64,000 bases of DNA from Micromonospora coerulea. Its GTDB lineage: Bacteria; Actinomycetota; Actinomycetes; Mycobacteriales; Micromonosporaceae. Positions 16,069-23,551 of this stretch are shown in pieces. Each line of letters starts with the position of its first letter. Position 1 is the stretch's first letter. The translations under genes and the position numbers were made by a program. Below the pieces are notes generated by a model. It ran no database searches. It saw nothing but the letters and a program-made list of their open reading frames with translations, and had not been told where the DNA came from. The stretch spans positions 1 through 64,000 of the forward strand of contig NZ_JAEMUW010000020.1 of NCBI RefSeq assembly GCF_016598485.1. Reading direction: 5' to 3'.

Positions 16069-17304
16069 TCAGCGCGCGGCGGGCACCGGCTCGGCGGGTG
16101 CCGCCGGCGCGCTGACCGGCCAGCCCAGCCGGCGTACGGCGGGAACGGCGGCGGTGCCGGCGCAGGCGAGGGCGACCAGCGTGCCGGCGACGGCGAGCGG
16201 CGCCGACGGCCCCCACGCATCCGCCGCCACCGGCGCGAGGGCGTACCCGATCGGCATGGCGCCCAGGGACATCAGCCAGTCGTACGAGGTGACCCGGGCG
16301 AGCACCTGCGGCGGGAACTGGCCCTGCACCACGGTCTCCCAGACCGGGTTGAGGAACCCCAGCGCGCTCAGCGCGAGGCAGTAGGCGGCGATGACGGCGG
16401 CGGCGGGGGCGGTGACGGCGAGCAGGAGCAGCGGCGCCGCGTACGCGGCCAGGCCGAGGTTGGCGACCAGCACCGGCCGGCGTGGCCGGGCCCGCGCGGC
16501 GAGCAGCGACCCGGCGAGCATGCCGACCGCGCCGGCCTGCTGCAGCAGCACCCAGACGCCCTCCCCGCCCAGGCGCTGCACGGCGATCACCGGTCCGAGG
16601 GTGAGCAGCACCGCGGCGGCGCCGTTCCACACGCCGTGCGCGAGCAGGCTGCTCCAGAACCAGTCGCGGGAGCGCACCTCCCGCCAGCCGAGCGCCAGGT
16701 CGCTGCGCAGCGACCGGCGGGGCACCGGGACGTGCCGGACCCGGATGACCGACAGCAGCGCGGCGCTCAGCGCGAACGACAGCGCGTCGAGGACGAACGC
16801 CCAGCCGGGGCCGACGGTCCAGACCAGCAGCCCGGCCAGCGCCGGCCCGAGCAGCCGGCTGGCGTTGCCGGTGACGCCCATCAGCGCGTTGGCGCGCTGC
16901 CGTCCCTCGGCGTCGACGGTGCCGGCGACCAGCGGCGAGGAGGTGGGCATGGCGAAGGCCGAGGCGACCCCGCCGACGGCGGCGGCCGCCGCGAGGTGGG
17001 TCAGCGCCGGGGCGCCGCCGAGCAGTTCGGCGCCGACGACCAGTTGGGCGGCGCAGCGCACCAGGTCGGTGGCGATGGCCACCCGGCGGGCGTTGAAGCG
17101 GTCGGCGACCACTCCGCCGAGGGGGAGCAGGAGCAGCTTGGGCAGCATCGCGCAGGCGAGCACCACGGCGAGGGCCGCGGTCGAGCCGGTGGCGCGGAGC
17201 ACGGCAAGGGCCAGCGCGGTGGGCACGACGGCGTCACCGACGGCGGAGACGGTACGGCCGAGGAAGAGCAGCCGGAAGGCGGGGAGGCGGAGTGGGTGGG
17301 TCAC
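16069..17304 (-). CDS. MFS transporter (MFS_3-like drug efflux)
   Basis: A 411-residue major facilitator with about 12 membrane helices. It resembles MFS_3/enterobactin-exporter-like proteins: LPAFRLLFLGRTVSAVGDAVV at the start, LGGVVADRFNARRVAIATDL (motif A region, D-R-x5-R) near residue 62, and a central cytosolic loop with RSLRSDLALGWREVRSRDWF. It probably exports drugs or siderophore-like molecules. It is divergent from a MarR-family gene with 60 bp between starts that include a duplicated GAATATTTC box, the usual layout of a MarR-controlled efflux pump. Confidence 0.88.
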   Translation of the reverse strand: MTHPLRLPAFRLLFLGRTVSAVGDAVVPTALALAVLRATGSTAALAVVLACAMLPKLLLLPLGGVVADRFNARRVAIATDLVRCAAQLVVGAELLGGAPALTHLAAAAAVGGVASAFAMPTSSPLVAGTVDAEGRQRANALMGVTGNASRLLGPALAGLLVWTVGPGWAFVLDALSFALSAALLSVIRVRHVPVPRRSLRSDLALGWREVRSRDWFWSSLLAHGVWNGAAAVLLTLGPVIAVQRLGGEGVWVLLQQAGAVGMLAGSLLAARARPRRPVLVANLGLAAYAAPLLLLAVTAPAAAVIAAYCLALSALGFLNPVWETVVQGQFPPQVLARVTSYDWLMSLGAMPIGYALAPVAADAWGPSAPLAVAGTLVALACAGTAAVPAVRRLGWPVSAPAAPAEPVPAAR

Positions 17305-17326
17305 CCGGACACGTTACTTCGACATC

Positions 17327-17350
17327 GAATATTTCTGCAATGAATATTTC
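17327..17350. promoter_or_regulatory. Tandem GAATATTTC boxes between MFS and marR
   Basis: Two identical 9-mers, GAATATTTC, start at 17327 and 17342, 15 bp apart. They form the only AT-rich island between the divergent MFS and MarR starts. Each box is close to palindromic (GAA-TAT-TTC). A MarR-type operator overlapping both promoters is the simplest reading, inferred from position. Confidence 0.5.
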
Positions 17351-17364
17351 GGTGTTGGCGTATC

Positions 17365-17871
17365 GTGGCTTCCGTGACCGACCGCGACCGCACCGACCGG
17401 CACGTCGAGCGCTGGCTGCCCGTCCTGGCAGACCTCGACCCCGACGTCGAGGGCGCGGTGACCCGGATGTCGTTCCTCACCCGGCACCTGCGGGCGGTCA
17501 AGGACCGCACGCTCGCGGACCTCGACCTCCAGGCGCACGAGTTCGACACCCTGCACGCCCTGGCGGGCCGGCGGGGCCGGGCGGCACCCTCGGCGCTCGC
17601 CGGCGACCTCGACATGGCTCCCGCCTCGATCACCGCCCGGGTCGACGCCCTGCTGCGCCGGGGTTTCGTCCACCGGGTTCCCTCGACGGTGGACCGGCGC
17701 CGGGTGGACGTCGAGCTGACCGAGGCCGGCCGGGCCGCCTGGCGCGGCGCGATGGACGTGATCGGGCGCGAGGAGCACCGCCTGCTGACGGCGCTCGACC
17801 CCGACGAGCGCCGGCTGCTGTCGGACCTGCTGCGCCGCGTCATGCTGGTCGCCGAGCGGCCCACCGACTGA
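17365..17871 (+). CDS. MarR-family transcriptional regulator
   Basis: A 168-residue winged-helix regulator. The order is typical: an N-terminal helix (VEGAVTRMSFLTRHLRAV), the HTH (PSALAGDLDMAPASITARVDAL), then the wing with RRGFVHRVPSTVDRRRVDVEL (the D-R-R-x-x-x-V/L wing motif) and a C-terminal dimer helix. GTG at 17365 or 17374 may start translation; no Shine-Dalgarno is visible and the transcript may be almost leaderless. It probably represses the divergent MFS gene and itself through the shared boxes at 17327-17350. Confidence 0.88.
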   Translation: MASVTDRDRTDRHVERWLPVLADLDPDVEGAVTRMSFLTRHLRAVKDRTLADLDLQAHEFDTLHALAGRRGRAAPSALAGDLDMAPASITARVDALLRRGFVHRVPSTVDRRRVDVELTEAGRAAWRGAMDVIGREEHRLLTALDPDERRLLSDLLRRVMLVAERPTD

Positions 17872-17903
17872 GCGGCACCTGGTCGAAGGACTGCCTGGGG
17901 CGG

Positions 17904-18132
17904 CGGCGCGGCCCTGCTGGCCGCGATCGAGGAGACGGCCCGCGCCGCCGGGGCCGACCGCATCCGGCCGGACACCCGCGTCGACCTGGTCGAGGCCCGC
18001 GCCCTGTACGCCCGGCACGGCTACGTCGAGATCCCGGCCTACAACGCCGGCCGGTACGCGGCGCACTGGTTCGAAAAGCTGCTGCCGTCCCGGGTTGACG
18101 ACGGCGAGCCGGCGCGCTACATAAAGAACTGA
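17904..18132 (+). pseudogene. GNAT acetyltransferase C-terminal fragment
   Basis: An open frame without a usable start encodes GAALLAAIEETARAAGADRI, RPDTRVDLVEARALYARHGY and EIPAYNAGRYAAHWFEKLL, followed by a short tail and a stop. This is the last 60 or so residues of a GNAT enzyme (from the acetyl-CoA loop to the end). The N-terminal half is missing; the fragment begins about 30 bp after the MarR stop. It looks like the scar of a deletion that joined marR to the tail of another gene. Confidence 0.7.
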
Positions 18133-18135
18133 GGA

Positions 18136-18156
18136 CTTGAGTCACCACGGCTCAAC
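18136..18156 (+). promoter_or_regulatory. HAIR-like HspR operator upstream of hsp20
   Basis: CTTGAGT (18136-18142), 7 bp, then GCTCAAC (18150-18156). The established HAIR element bound by the actinobacterial heat-shock repressor HspR is CTTGAGT-N7-ACTCAAG; this copy has the perfect left half, the right spacing and 5 of 7 bases of the right half. It lies about 40 bp before the Hsp20 start codon, as expected for repression of a small heat-shock gene. Confidence 0.7.
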
Positions 18157-18194
18157 TTGACACCTTCGGCCAGGAGAACCGAGGAGGCACGACC

Positions 18195-18626
18195 ATGCTG
18201 ATGCGTACCGACCCGTTCCGTGAGATCGACCGGCTCGCCGAGCAGTTCTTCGGCACCACCGCCCGGCCGGCGGTCATGCACCTCGACGCCTACCGCGACG
18301 GCGACTGGTTCTACGCCGCCTTCGACCTGCCCGGCGTCGACCCGGACAGCATCGACTGCACCGTCCAGCGCAACGTGCTGACCGTCCGCGCCGAGCGGCG
18401 CCGCCCCACCGGGGACAACGTCGAGCTGGTCGCCGCCGAGCGACCGATGGGCACCTTCACCCGGCAGCTCTTCCTCGGCGACACCCTCGACACCGACAAG
18501 CTCGAGGCCGGCTACGACAACGGCGTGCTCACCCTGCGCATCCCGATCGCCGAGCGGGCCAAGCCGCGGCGGATCAGCATTGCCGCCCCGGCCAACGGCA
18601 ACGGGCGCAAGGAGATCAACGCCTGA
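18195..18626 (+). CDS. Hsp20/alpha-crystallin small heat-shock protein
   Basis: A 143-residue ATP-independent holdase chaperone of the Hsp18/Acr type. It has the N-terminal MRTDPFREIDRLAEQFF, the alpha-crystallin core (MHLDAYRDGDWFYAAFDLPG, the D-L-P-G-V motif, VLTVRAERR) and the C-terminal GVLTLRIPI block (G-V-L-T-x-x-I/L-P), with a short tail ending KEINA. GAGGAGG about 6-12 bases before the ATG supports the start. The HAIR-like element upstream predicts heat-shock induction through HspR. The 3' end overlaps the facing WYL-regulator gene by 11 bp. Confidence 0.93.
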   Translation: MLMRTDPFREIDRLAEQFFGTTARPAVMHLDAYRDGDWFYAAFDLPGVDPDSIDCTVQRNVLTVRAERRRPTGDNVELVAAERPMGTFTRQLFLGDTLDTDKLEAGYDNGVLTLRIPIAERAKPRRISIAAPANGNGRKEINA

Positions 18627-19653
18627 CGGCCGCACCGGTGGGGGCGCCCGCGTCGGGCGCCCCCACCGATTCGGCCCCCGGCGCCGGATAGAGGCCGGCC
18701 AGCGCGTGGGCGGTGGCGGCCAGCCGGTCCCGCAGCTCGGCCGGGGCCAGCACCTCCACCTCGGCGCCGAGCTTCAGCAGCTCCACCTGGGCGTGCTTGA
18801 CCGACTCGATCGGCACGGCGGTCTCCAGCCAGCCGTGCTCGTCGGGCTCACCGGCGGCGGCCCGGGCCGCCCGGCTCATCGCCGGCGGGAAGACGTACGG
18901 CAGGAACTCCAGCGCGGCCACCGTCATCCGCACCCGCGCCTCGCCGCGGTAGACGCCGCGCTCGTACCGCTCGGTCCACTCCCGCCAGAACCCGGCCAGG
19001 TCGAAGTCGGCCGGCCGGTCGAACCACTCGTCCAGCAGCACCACGTCGAGGACCGCGCCGACCCGGTAGGTGCGCACCTGCTCGCCGGAGCGGGCCACCA
19101 GATACCAGCGGCCGGCCTTGAGCACCACGCCCAGCGGGGCGAGCACCCGGGTCACCTCCCGGGGGGTCTTCCACCGCTGGTAGCGGATCTCCACCAGCCG
19201 GTCCTCCCACACCGCGCGGGCCAGTGCGGTCAGGTGCGGCGTGGGCTCCGTATTCCGGAACCAGCCCGGCGCGTCCAGGTGGAACCGCTGCCGCGCCCGG
19301 CCACCCCGGTCGGCCAGCTCGTCGGGGAGCGCGGCGAGCAGCTTCAGCTCCGCCGCCGCGAGCACCGGGCCCAGCCCGAGGTCGGCCGCCGGGCCGGGCA
19401 TGCCGGCCAGGAACAGCGCCTCCGCCTCCGGGGCGGTCATCCCGGTCAGCCGGGTGCGGTACCCCTCCAGCAGCTGGTACCCGCCGGTCGGTCCCCGGTC
19501 GGCGTACACCGGCACCCCGGCGGCGCCCAGCGACTCGACGTCGCGGTAGACGGTCCGCACCGACACCTCGAGGGCGTCGGCGAGCTGCTGGGCGGTCATC
19601 CGCCCCCGGGTCTGCAGGAGCAGCAGCAGGGAGACCAGCCGGCTGGCGCGCAC
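18616..19653 (-). CDS. WYL-domain, HTH-type transcriptional regulator (YafY/PafBC-like)
   Basis: A 345-residue regulator. The N-terminal HTH_11 reads LVSLLLLLQTRGRMTAQQLA / LEVSVRTVYRDVESLGAAGV; a linker DRGPTGGYQLLEGYRTRLTG follows, and the WYL domain has VEIRYQRWKTPREVTRVLAP and GRWYLVARSGEQVRTYRVG (W-Y-L-V). The C-terminal WCX part has GWLETAVPIESVKHAQVELL. Such proteins sense nucleic-acid or small ligands and control DNA damage or local genes. The GTG start agrees with the family. The 3' end overlaps hsp20 and contains the terminator hairpin. Confidence 0.88.
   Translation of the reverse strand: MRASRLVSLLLLLQTRGRMTAQQLADALEVSVRTVYRDVESLGAAGVPVYADRGPTGGYQLLEGYRTRLTGMTAPEAEALFLAGMPGPAADLGLGPVLAAAELKLLAALPDELADRGGRARQRFHLDAPGWFRNTEPTPHLTALARAVWEDRLVEIRYQRWKTPREVTRVLAPLGVVLKAGRWYLVARSGEQVRTYRVGAVLDVVLLDEWFDRPADFDLAGFWREWTERYERGVYRGEARVRMTVAALEFLPYVFPPAMSRAARAAAGEPDEHGWLETAVPIESVKHAQVELLKLGAEVEVLAPAELRDRLAATAHALAGLYPAPGAESVGAPDAGAPTGAAVRR
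18636..18668. terminator. Bidirectional-type hairpin between hsp20 and the WYL gene
   Basis: A perfect 14-bp stem CGGTGGGGGCGCCC / GGGCGCCCCCACCG with a 5-base loop. It starts 10 bp after the Hsp20 stop codon and lies inside the last codons of the facing WYL regulator, so that protein's Ala/Gly/Pro-rich C-terminus is shaped by the hairpin. There is no T-tract. Confidence 0.6.
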
Positions 19654-19765
19654 CGGCCGACCGTAACGCCGCCCCCGGTCGGCCTCGACGCCGGGGCGGA
19701 GGACGAGACGTGACAGCGGCCACTGCCCGATTCCCGTCGGGCGCGCCTCGTCGCCATTCGCCCCG

Positions 19766-20779
19766 ATGGCTGAGAGCCTTTCTCACATGCTGCGTCCCGA
19801 CGTCCTGCCGCGAGCGGCGGCCCGGCCCGCCCTGCGGGGCGGGCCGACCGACTTCACCGAGGCGTGGCTGCGCAACCGGCGGCTGTCGGAGCACACCCGC
19901 GACGCGTACCGGCGGGACATCGCCGGCTGGCTCGCCTGGTGCGCCGGGCGGGGCCTCGACCCGCTGCGGGCGAGCTTCCTCGACGTCAACGACTACGGCC
20001 GCCAGTTGGAGTCCACGCTCGGCGCCCGCAGTGGCCGCCCCCTCACCCCGGCCACCGTGGCGCGCCGGCTGTCCGCCCTGTCCAGCTGGTACGACTTCCT
20101 GGTCAAGCTGCGCGCGGTCGACGCCAACCCGGTCTCCGGGGCGGACCGGCCGCGCATCGACCGGGACCACTCCGCCACCGTCGGGCTCACCCCGGAGGAG
20201 GTCGACGCCCTGCTCACCGCCGCCGAGGCGGACACCGGCCCGACCGCCGCCCGCAACCGCGCCACCATCGCCCTCCTGGCCGACCTCGGGCTGCGCGTCG
20301 GTGAACTGATCTCGCTGGACCTGACCGACCTGGGGGCCGAGCGGGGACACCGCAGCGTCCGGTTCGTCGGCAAGGGCGGCAAGGTCCGCCGCCGCGCGCT
20401 GACCCCCGGCACCGCCTACGCGGTGGACGCCTACCTGTCGGCGCGGGCCGCCGCGCAGGGGGTGACGGTGCCGGAGCTGACCGGCCCGCTGCTGGTCACC
20501 GCGACCGGTGCCCGGCTGGACCGGCACTCGGTGTTCCGGCTGGTGCGCCGGCTGGCCCAGTCGGCGGGCATCCCGGCCTGGGCGAAGCTGTCACCGCACT
20601 CGCTGCGGCACGCGTTCGCCACCACCGCCCGCGCCGAAGGCGTGCCGCTGGAGGACGTGCAGGACGCGATGGGCCACGCGGACCCGCGCACCACCCGCCG
20701 GTACGACCGGGACCGGCACAACCTCGACCGCGACCCGGCGTACGTCCTCTGGGCCGCCCGGGCCCGCCGGCGAGGTTGA
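19766..20779 (+). CDS. Tyrosine site-specific recombinase (XerC/D-like integrase)
   Basis: A 337-residue tyrosine recombinase. The N-terminal SAM-like domain (FTEAWLRNRRLSEHTRDAYR, ending near residue 125) is followed by a complete catalytic domain: Arg177 in LGLRVGEL, Lys203 in GKGGK, His278 and Arg281 in HSLRHAF, His304 in GHADPRTT and the nucleophile Tyr313. All active residues are present. It has no neighbouring excisionase, and no att site was recognised nearby. XerC/XerD of chromosome resolution are about 300 residues, so this could be an extra Xer-like or integron/element-type recombinase. A second ATG at residue 8 is an alternative start. Confidence 0.88.
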   Translation: MAESLSHMLRPDVLPRAAARPALRGGPTDFTEAWLRNRRLSEHTRDAYRRDIAGWLAWCAGRGLDPLRASFLDVNDYGRQLESTLGARSGRPLTPATVARRLSALSSWYDFLVKLRAVDANPVSGADRPRIDRDHSATVGLTPEEVDALLTAAEADTGPTAARNRATIALLADLGLRVGELISLDLTDLGAERGHRSVRFVGKGGKVRRRALTPGTAYAVDAYLSARAAAQGVTVPELTGPLLVTATGARLDRHSVFRLVRRLAQSAGIPAWAKLSPHSLRHAFATTARAEGVPLEDVQDAMGHADPRTTRRYDRDRHNLDRDPAYVLWAARARRRG

Positions 20780-20845
20780 GGCTCCGCACCCACGCGCTGA
20801 CGGCACATCCGTCCCGGAAGGGTCGTAGGGCCGTCATACGGTCCG

Positions 20846-21694
20846 ATGATGCGACACGGACTGGAGATCTCCTGCGGTGGACCGTCGGTGACCGCGTCCC
20901 TCCTCGTCGAGTTGGGGGAGCTGGCCGAGCGGGCCGGCTGGGACGGGGTGTTCTTCGAGGACTACCTGGTCTACTACGACGGCGACGATCCGCCCACGTA
21001 CGACCCCTGGCTGCTGCTCACCGCGATCGCCGCGCGTACCGGTCACGTCCGGCTGGGCACCACGGTGACCTCGTTGCCGCGCCGGCGTCCGGCGAAGCTG
21101 GCCCGGGAGGTGCTCACCCTCGACCACCTCTCCGCCGGCCGGGCCACCGTCGCGGTGGGCGTCGGCGACCCGAAGGACCGGGGTCTCGCCGCGTTCGGCG
21201 AGCAGACGGACCTGAAGACGCGGGCGGCGATGCTCGACGAGGGACTGGACGTGCTGGTCGGGCTGCTCGGCGGTGACCGGGTCGTCCATCGGGGCGTCCA
21301 CTACCGGGCCGACGGGGTGGCGCTGCGCCCGGCGCCGGTGCAGCGGCCCAGGGTGCCGGTCTGGGTGGGCGGCAGCATCCAGGCGAAGGCGGTGCTGCGT
21401 CGCGCCGCCCGCGCCGACGGGATCGTGCCGTACAAGCTGACCGACACCGACGGCTGGTCCGACCTCACCGCGGACGAGGTGCACGACCTGGTGGCCGCGC
21501 TGCCGGCCACCCGCGCCGACGGTCAGCCGTTCGACGTGGCGATCGGCGGTCGGCGGCGGCGCCCCGACGAACGCGCCGAACGGGCGTACCTGGCGGAGCT
21601 GGCCGCCGCCGGCGCGACCTGGTGGCTGGAGTTCGTCAAGGCCGGCGACCCGGTCGCCATGCGGGCGGCGGTCGCCCGCGGCCCGCTGCGCTGA
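20846..21694 (+). CDS. LLM-class flavin/F420-dependent oxidoreductase
   Basis: A 282-residue bacterial-luciferase-like TIM barrel. It shows ELGELAERAGWDGVFFEDYL, the TAIAARTGHVRLGTTVTSLP strand, RRPAKLAREVLTLDHLSAGR and the conserved VPVWVGGSIQAKAVLRRAAR near residue 170. Actinomycete relatives use F420 or FMN to reduce or oxidise small molecules. The two ATG codons at the start are equivalent. It is preceded by the recombinase gene and converges with the HxlR gene. Confidence 0.87.
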   Translation: MMRHGLEISCGGPSVTASLLVELGELAERAGWDGVFFEDYLVYYDGDDPPTYDPWLLLTAIAARTGHVRLGTTVTSLPRRRPAKLAREVLTLDHLSAGRATVAVGVGDPKDRGLAAFGEQTDLKTRAAMLDEGLDVLVGLLGGDRVVHRGVHYRADGVALRPAPVQRPRVPVWVGGSIQAKAVLRRAARADGIVPYKLTDTDGWSDLTADEVHDLVAALPATRADGQPFDVAIGGRRRRPDERAERAYLAELAAAGATWWLEFVKAGDPVAMRAAVARGPLR

Positions 21695-21762
21695 CCGGCG
21701 GCGCGGGGCTGCGCGAGCCCGGCCTGGCCGACGCCGTGTTGGCCCCCGCCGCCGGCTGCCGG

Positions 21763-22176
21763 TCAGCGTCGGCGGGTGCGGCTGCCCTCGCGGGCGTCGT
21801 AGTCCAGCCGGGCTTCGTCGACCTTGCCCAGGTTGGCGGTGGACCACTCGGCGAGCGTGGCGAACAGCGGCGCGAGGCTGCGGCCCAGGTCGCTGATCTC
21901 GTACTCCACCCGGGGTGGGACCTCCGGGTGGTAGGTGCGCACGACGAGGCCGTCGCGTTCCAGTTGCCGCAGCCGTTGGGTGAGCACCTTCGGGGTGATG
22001 GTGACCAGGCGGCGTTCCAGCTCGACGAAGCGCTGCCGGCCGTACTCGTGCAGCGCCCAGAGGATCGGCGTGGTCCAGCGGCTGAACACGATGTCGACCA
22101 CCGGGGCGATCGGGCAGGCCTGCTCGGGGTCGACGTCCACTCGGGACGTCCAGGCGGTGGTGCTGCTCACAATCAC
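21763..22176 (-). CDS. HxlR-family transcriptional regulator
   Basis: A 137-residue winged-helix protein: CPIAPVVDIVFSRWTTPILW, LHEYGRQRFVELERRLVTIT, PKVLTQRLRQLERDGLVVR and the wing PPRVEYEISDLGRSLAPLF, the full HxlR pattern including the N-terminal CP motif in which a redox- or electrophile-sensing Cys often lies. It starts at GTG 22176 or two codons later. It is divergent from an NmrA-like gene with two nested inverted repeats between them, so it probably represses that gene and itself. Confidence 0.9.
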   Translation of the reverse strand: MIVSSTTAWTSRVDVDPEQACPIAPVVDIVFSRWTTPILWALHEYGRQRFVELERRLVTITPKVLTQRLRQLERDGLVVRTYHPEVPPRVEYEISDLGRSLAPLFATLAEWSTANLGKVDEARLDYDAREGSRTRRR

Positions 22177-22188
22177 TCCCTTGCGCCA

Positions 22189-22227
22189 TTACTTTCCTCT
22201 AGGTACCTACTATACGCAGGAAGGTAA
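22189..22227. promoter_or_regulatory. Nested dyads in the HxlR/NmrA divergent promoter
   Basis: TTACTTTCCT (22189-22198) and AGGAAGGTAA (22218-22227) are inverted arms matching at 9 of 10 positions. Between them is a perfect 10-bp palindrome TAGGTACCTA (22200-22209). The arrangement fills the AT-rich region between divergent starts at 22176 and 22264. It is the expected site for the HxlR protein; the assignment is inferred from position. Confidence 0.6.
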
Positions 22228-22263
22228 CGTCCTCTCCGTCCAGAGCGAACGGGAGGAATTGTC

Positions 22264-23082
22264 ATGATCGTGGTGACGGGAGCGACGGGGAACGTCGGGC
22301 GGCCGCTGGTGCGGGCGCTGGCAGCGGCGGGAGAGCCGGTGACCGCGGTGTCGCGGCAGGTGTCCGCGGCGGACCTGCCGCCGGGCGTACGGCCGATGGC
22401 GGCCGACCTGGCCGAACCGGCGGGCCTGAAGACGGCGCTCGACGGGGCGGAGGCGTTGTTCCTGCTGCTGACCGGCGACCTGCTGGCCGGCGGTGCCGAC
22501 CCGGGCGGGATCCTCGACGCGGCGCGGGACGCCGGCGTGCGGCGGGTGGTCTTCCTGTCCTCGCAGGGGGTCGCCACCGGGCGGCACCCCGCCGGACTGG
22601 AGCAGGCCGTCACGGCGTCCGGGCTGGACTGGACGGTGCTGCGTCCCGGCGGATTCCATTCCAACACCCTGCAGTGGGCCGGCACGGTCCGGCAGCAGCG
22701 GCTGGTGGCCGCCCCCTTCGGCGATGTGGCGCTGCCGACGGTCGACCCGGCCGACATCGCCGAGGTCGCGGCCGTCGCGCTGCGCGCCCCCGGGCACGCC
22801 GGCCGGACGTACGAGCTGACCGGGCCGGAGCCGGTCTCGCCCCGGCGGCAGGCGGCGGCGATCGGGCAGGCGCTGGGCGAGCCGGTGCGCTTCGTCGAGC
22901 AGACCGCCGAGCAGGCCCTGCTGCGGTTCATGCCGGAGCCGGTCGTCGAGGCCACCCTCGCCATCCTGGGTACGCCCACGGCGGCCGAGCAGCGGGTCAG
23001 CCCCGACGTCGCGCGCGTTCTCGGCCGCCCGCCGCGCCCCTTCGCCGAGTGGGCGCGGCATACCGTCGACGCCTTCCGCTGA
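22264..23082 (+). CDS. NmrA-like NAD(P)H-binding oxidoreductase/sensor
   Basis: A 272-residue atypical short-chain dehydrogenase. The cofactor loop MIVVTGATGNVGRPLV (G-x2-G-x2-G) is at the N-terminus, followed by VRRVVFLSSQGVA and LDWTVLRPGGFHSNTLQW. The Tyr-x3-Lys catalytic pair is absent, as in the NmrA/QorB/Ycf39 group, which act as NADP(H) sensors or quinone reductases. GGGAGGAA precedes the ATG closely. HxlR regulators divergent from such genes commonly respond to quinones or electrophiles, which would fit a quinone-stress role (inference). Confidence 0.88.
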   Translation: MIVVTGATGNVGRPLVRALAAAGEPVTAVSRQVSAADLPPGVRPMAADLAEPAGLKTALDGAEALFLLLTGDLLAGGADPGGILDAARDAGVRRVVFLSSQGVATGRHPAGLEQAVTASGLDWTVLRPGGFHSNTLQWAGTVRQQRLVAAPFGDVALPTVDPADIAEVAAVALRAPGHAGRTYELTGPEPVSPRRQAAAIGQALGEPVRFVEQTAEQALLRFMPEPVVEATLAILGTPTAAEQRVSPDVARVLGRPPRPFAEWARHTVDAFR

Positions 23083-23086
23083 CCGG

Positions 23087-23118
23087 CTCGCCGGGCGGCC
23101 ACCCGGCCGCCCGGCGAG
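23087..23118. terminator. Strong hairpin between NmrA-like and VOC genes
   Basis: Perfect 14-bp stem CTCGCCGGGCGGCC / GGCCGCCCGGCGAG with an ACCC loop. It lies 4 bp after the NmrA-like stop and 6 bp before the stop of the facing VOC gene, so it can serve both. There is no T-tract, as is usual in GC-rich actinomycetes. Confidence 0.8.
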
Positions 23119-23124
23119 TGCACC

Positions 23125-23496
23125 TCAGCCCTGCGGGCGGGGGCAGATGCAGAACGGTTGGCCGATCGGGTCGATCAGCACCACCCAGCGCTCGCCGCCG
23201 GGCTGGAACTCCGGCTTCGCGGCACCGGCCGCCACGAACTCCTTCTCCGCGGCGGCGAGGTCGTCGACGTAGAGGTCGAGGTGGTAGCGCTTGCCGGCGG
23301 TCTCGTCGGGCCAGGCGGGCGGCGTGTAGCCGGGCACCAGCCCGAACCCGATCGAGACCCCGTCGGCGCTTATCATGGCGTACTCGGCCTGGCTGTGGGT
23401 GACTTCCCAGCCCAGGACCCGGTGGTAGAACCCGGCGTGGGCGACCGGGTCGGAGCTGTCGAGGTTGACCATGGCGAGGTCGGCGTTCACTGTCAT
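23125..23496 (-). CDS. VOC-family (glyoxalase/bleomycin-resistance-like) protein
   Basis: A 123-residue complete VOC protein: AMVNLDSSDPVAHAGFYHRV, LGWEV, GLVPGYTPPAWPDE, the HLDLYVDDLAAAEKEF motif near residue 72 and VVLIDPIGQPFCICP at the end. Members bind metals or small molecules; this short D-P-x-G-x-P-F-C type is very common in actinobacteria with no known substrate. It follows the acyl-CoA dehydrogenase gene by 55 bp on the same strand and may be co-transcribed. Confidence 0.88.
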   Translation of the reverse strand: MTVNADLAMVNLDSSDPVAHAGFYHRVLGWEVTHSQAEYAMISADGVSIGFGLVPGYTPPAWPDETAGKRYHLDLYVDDLAAAEKEFVAAGAAKPEFQPGGERWVVLIDPIGQPFCICPRPQG

Positions 23497-23551
23497 GCGG
23501 CCAGTCTCGCCCCCGATCCTGACATCTTGTGGCAGGTATGCCGGCGGGTTT

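Noticed and set aside
15642..16115. Alternative + strand frame over the cupin gene
   Set aside because: A frame-shifted shadow with Arg/Gly-rich content; the cupin motifs are in the other frame.
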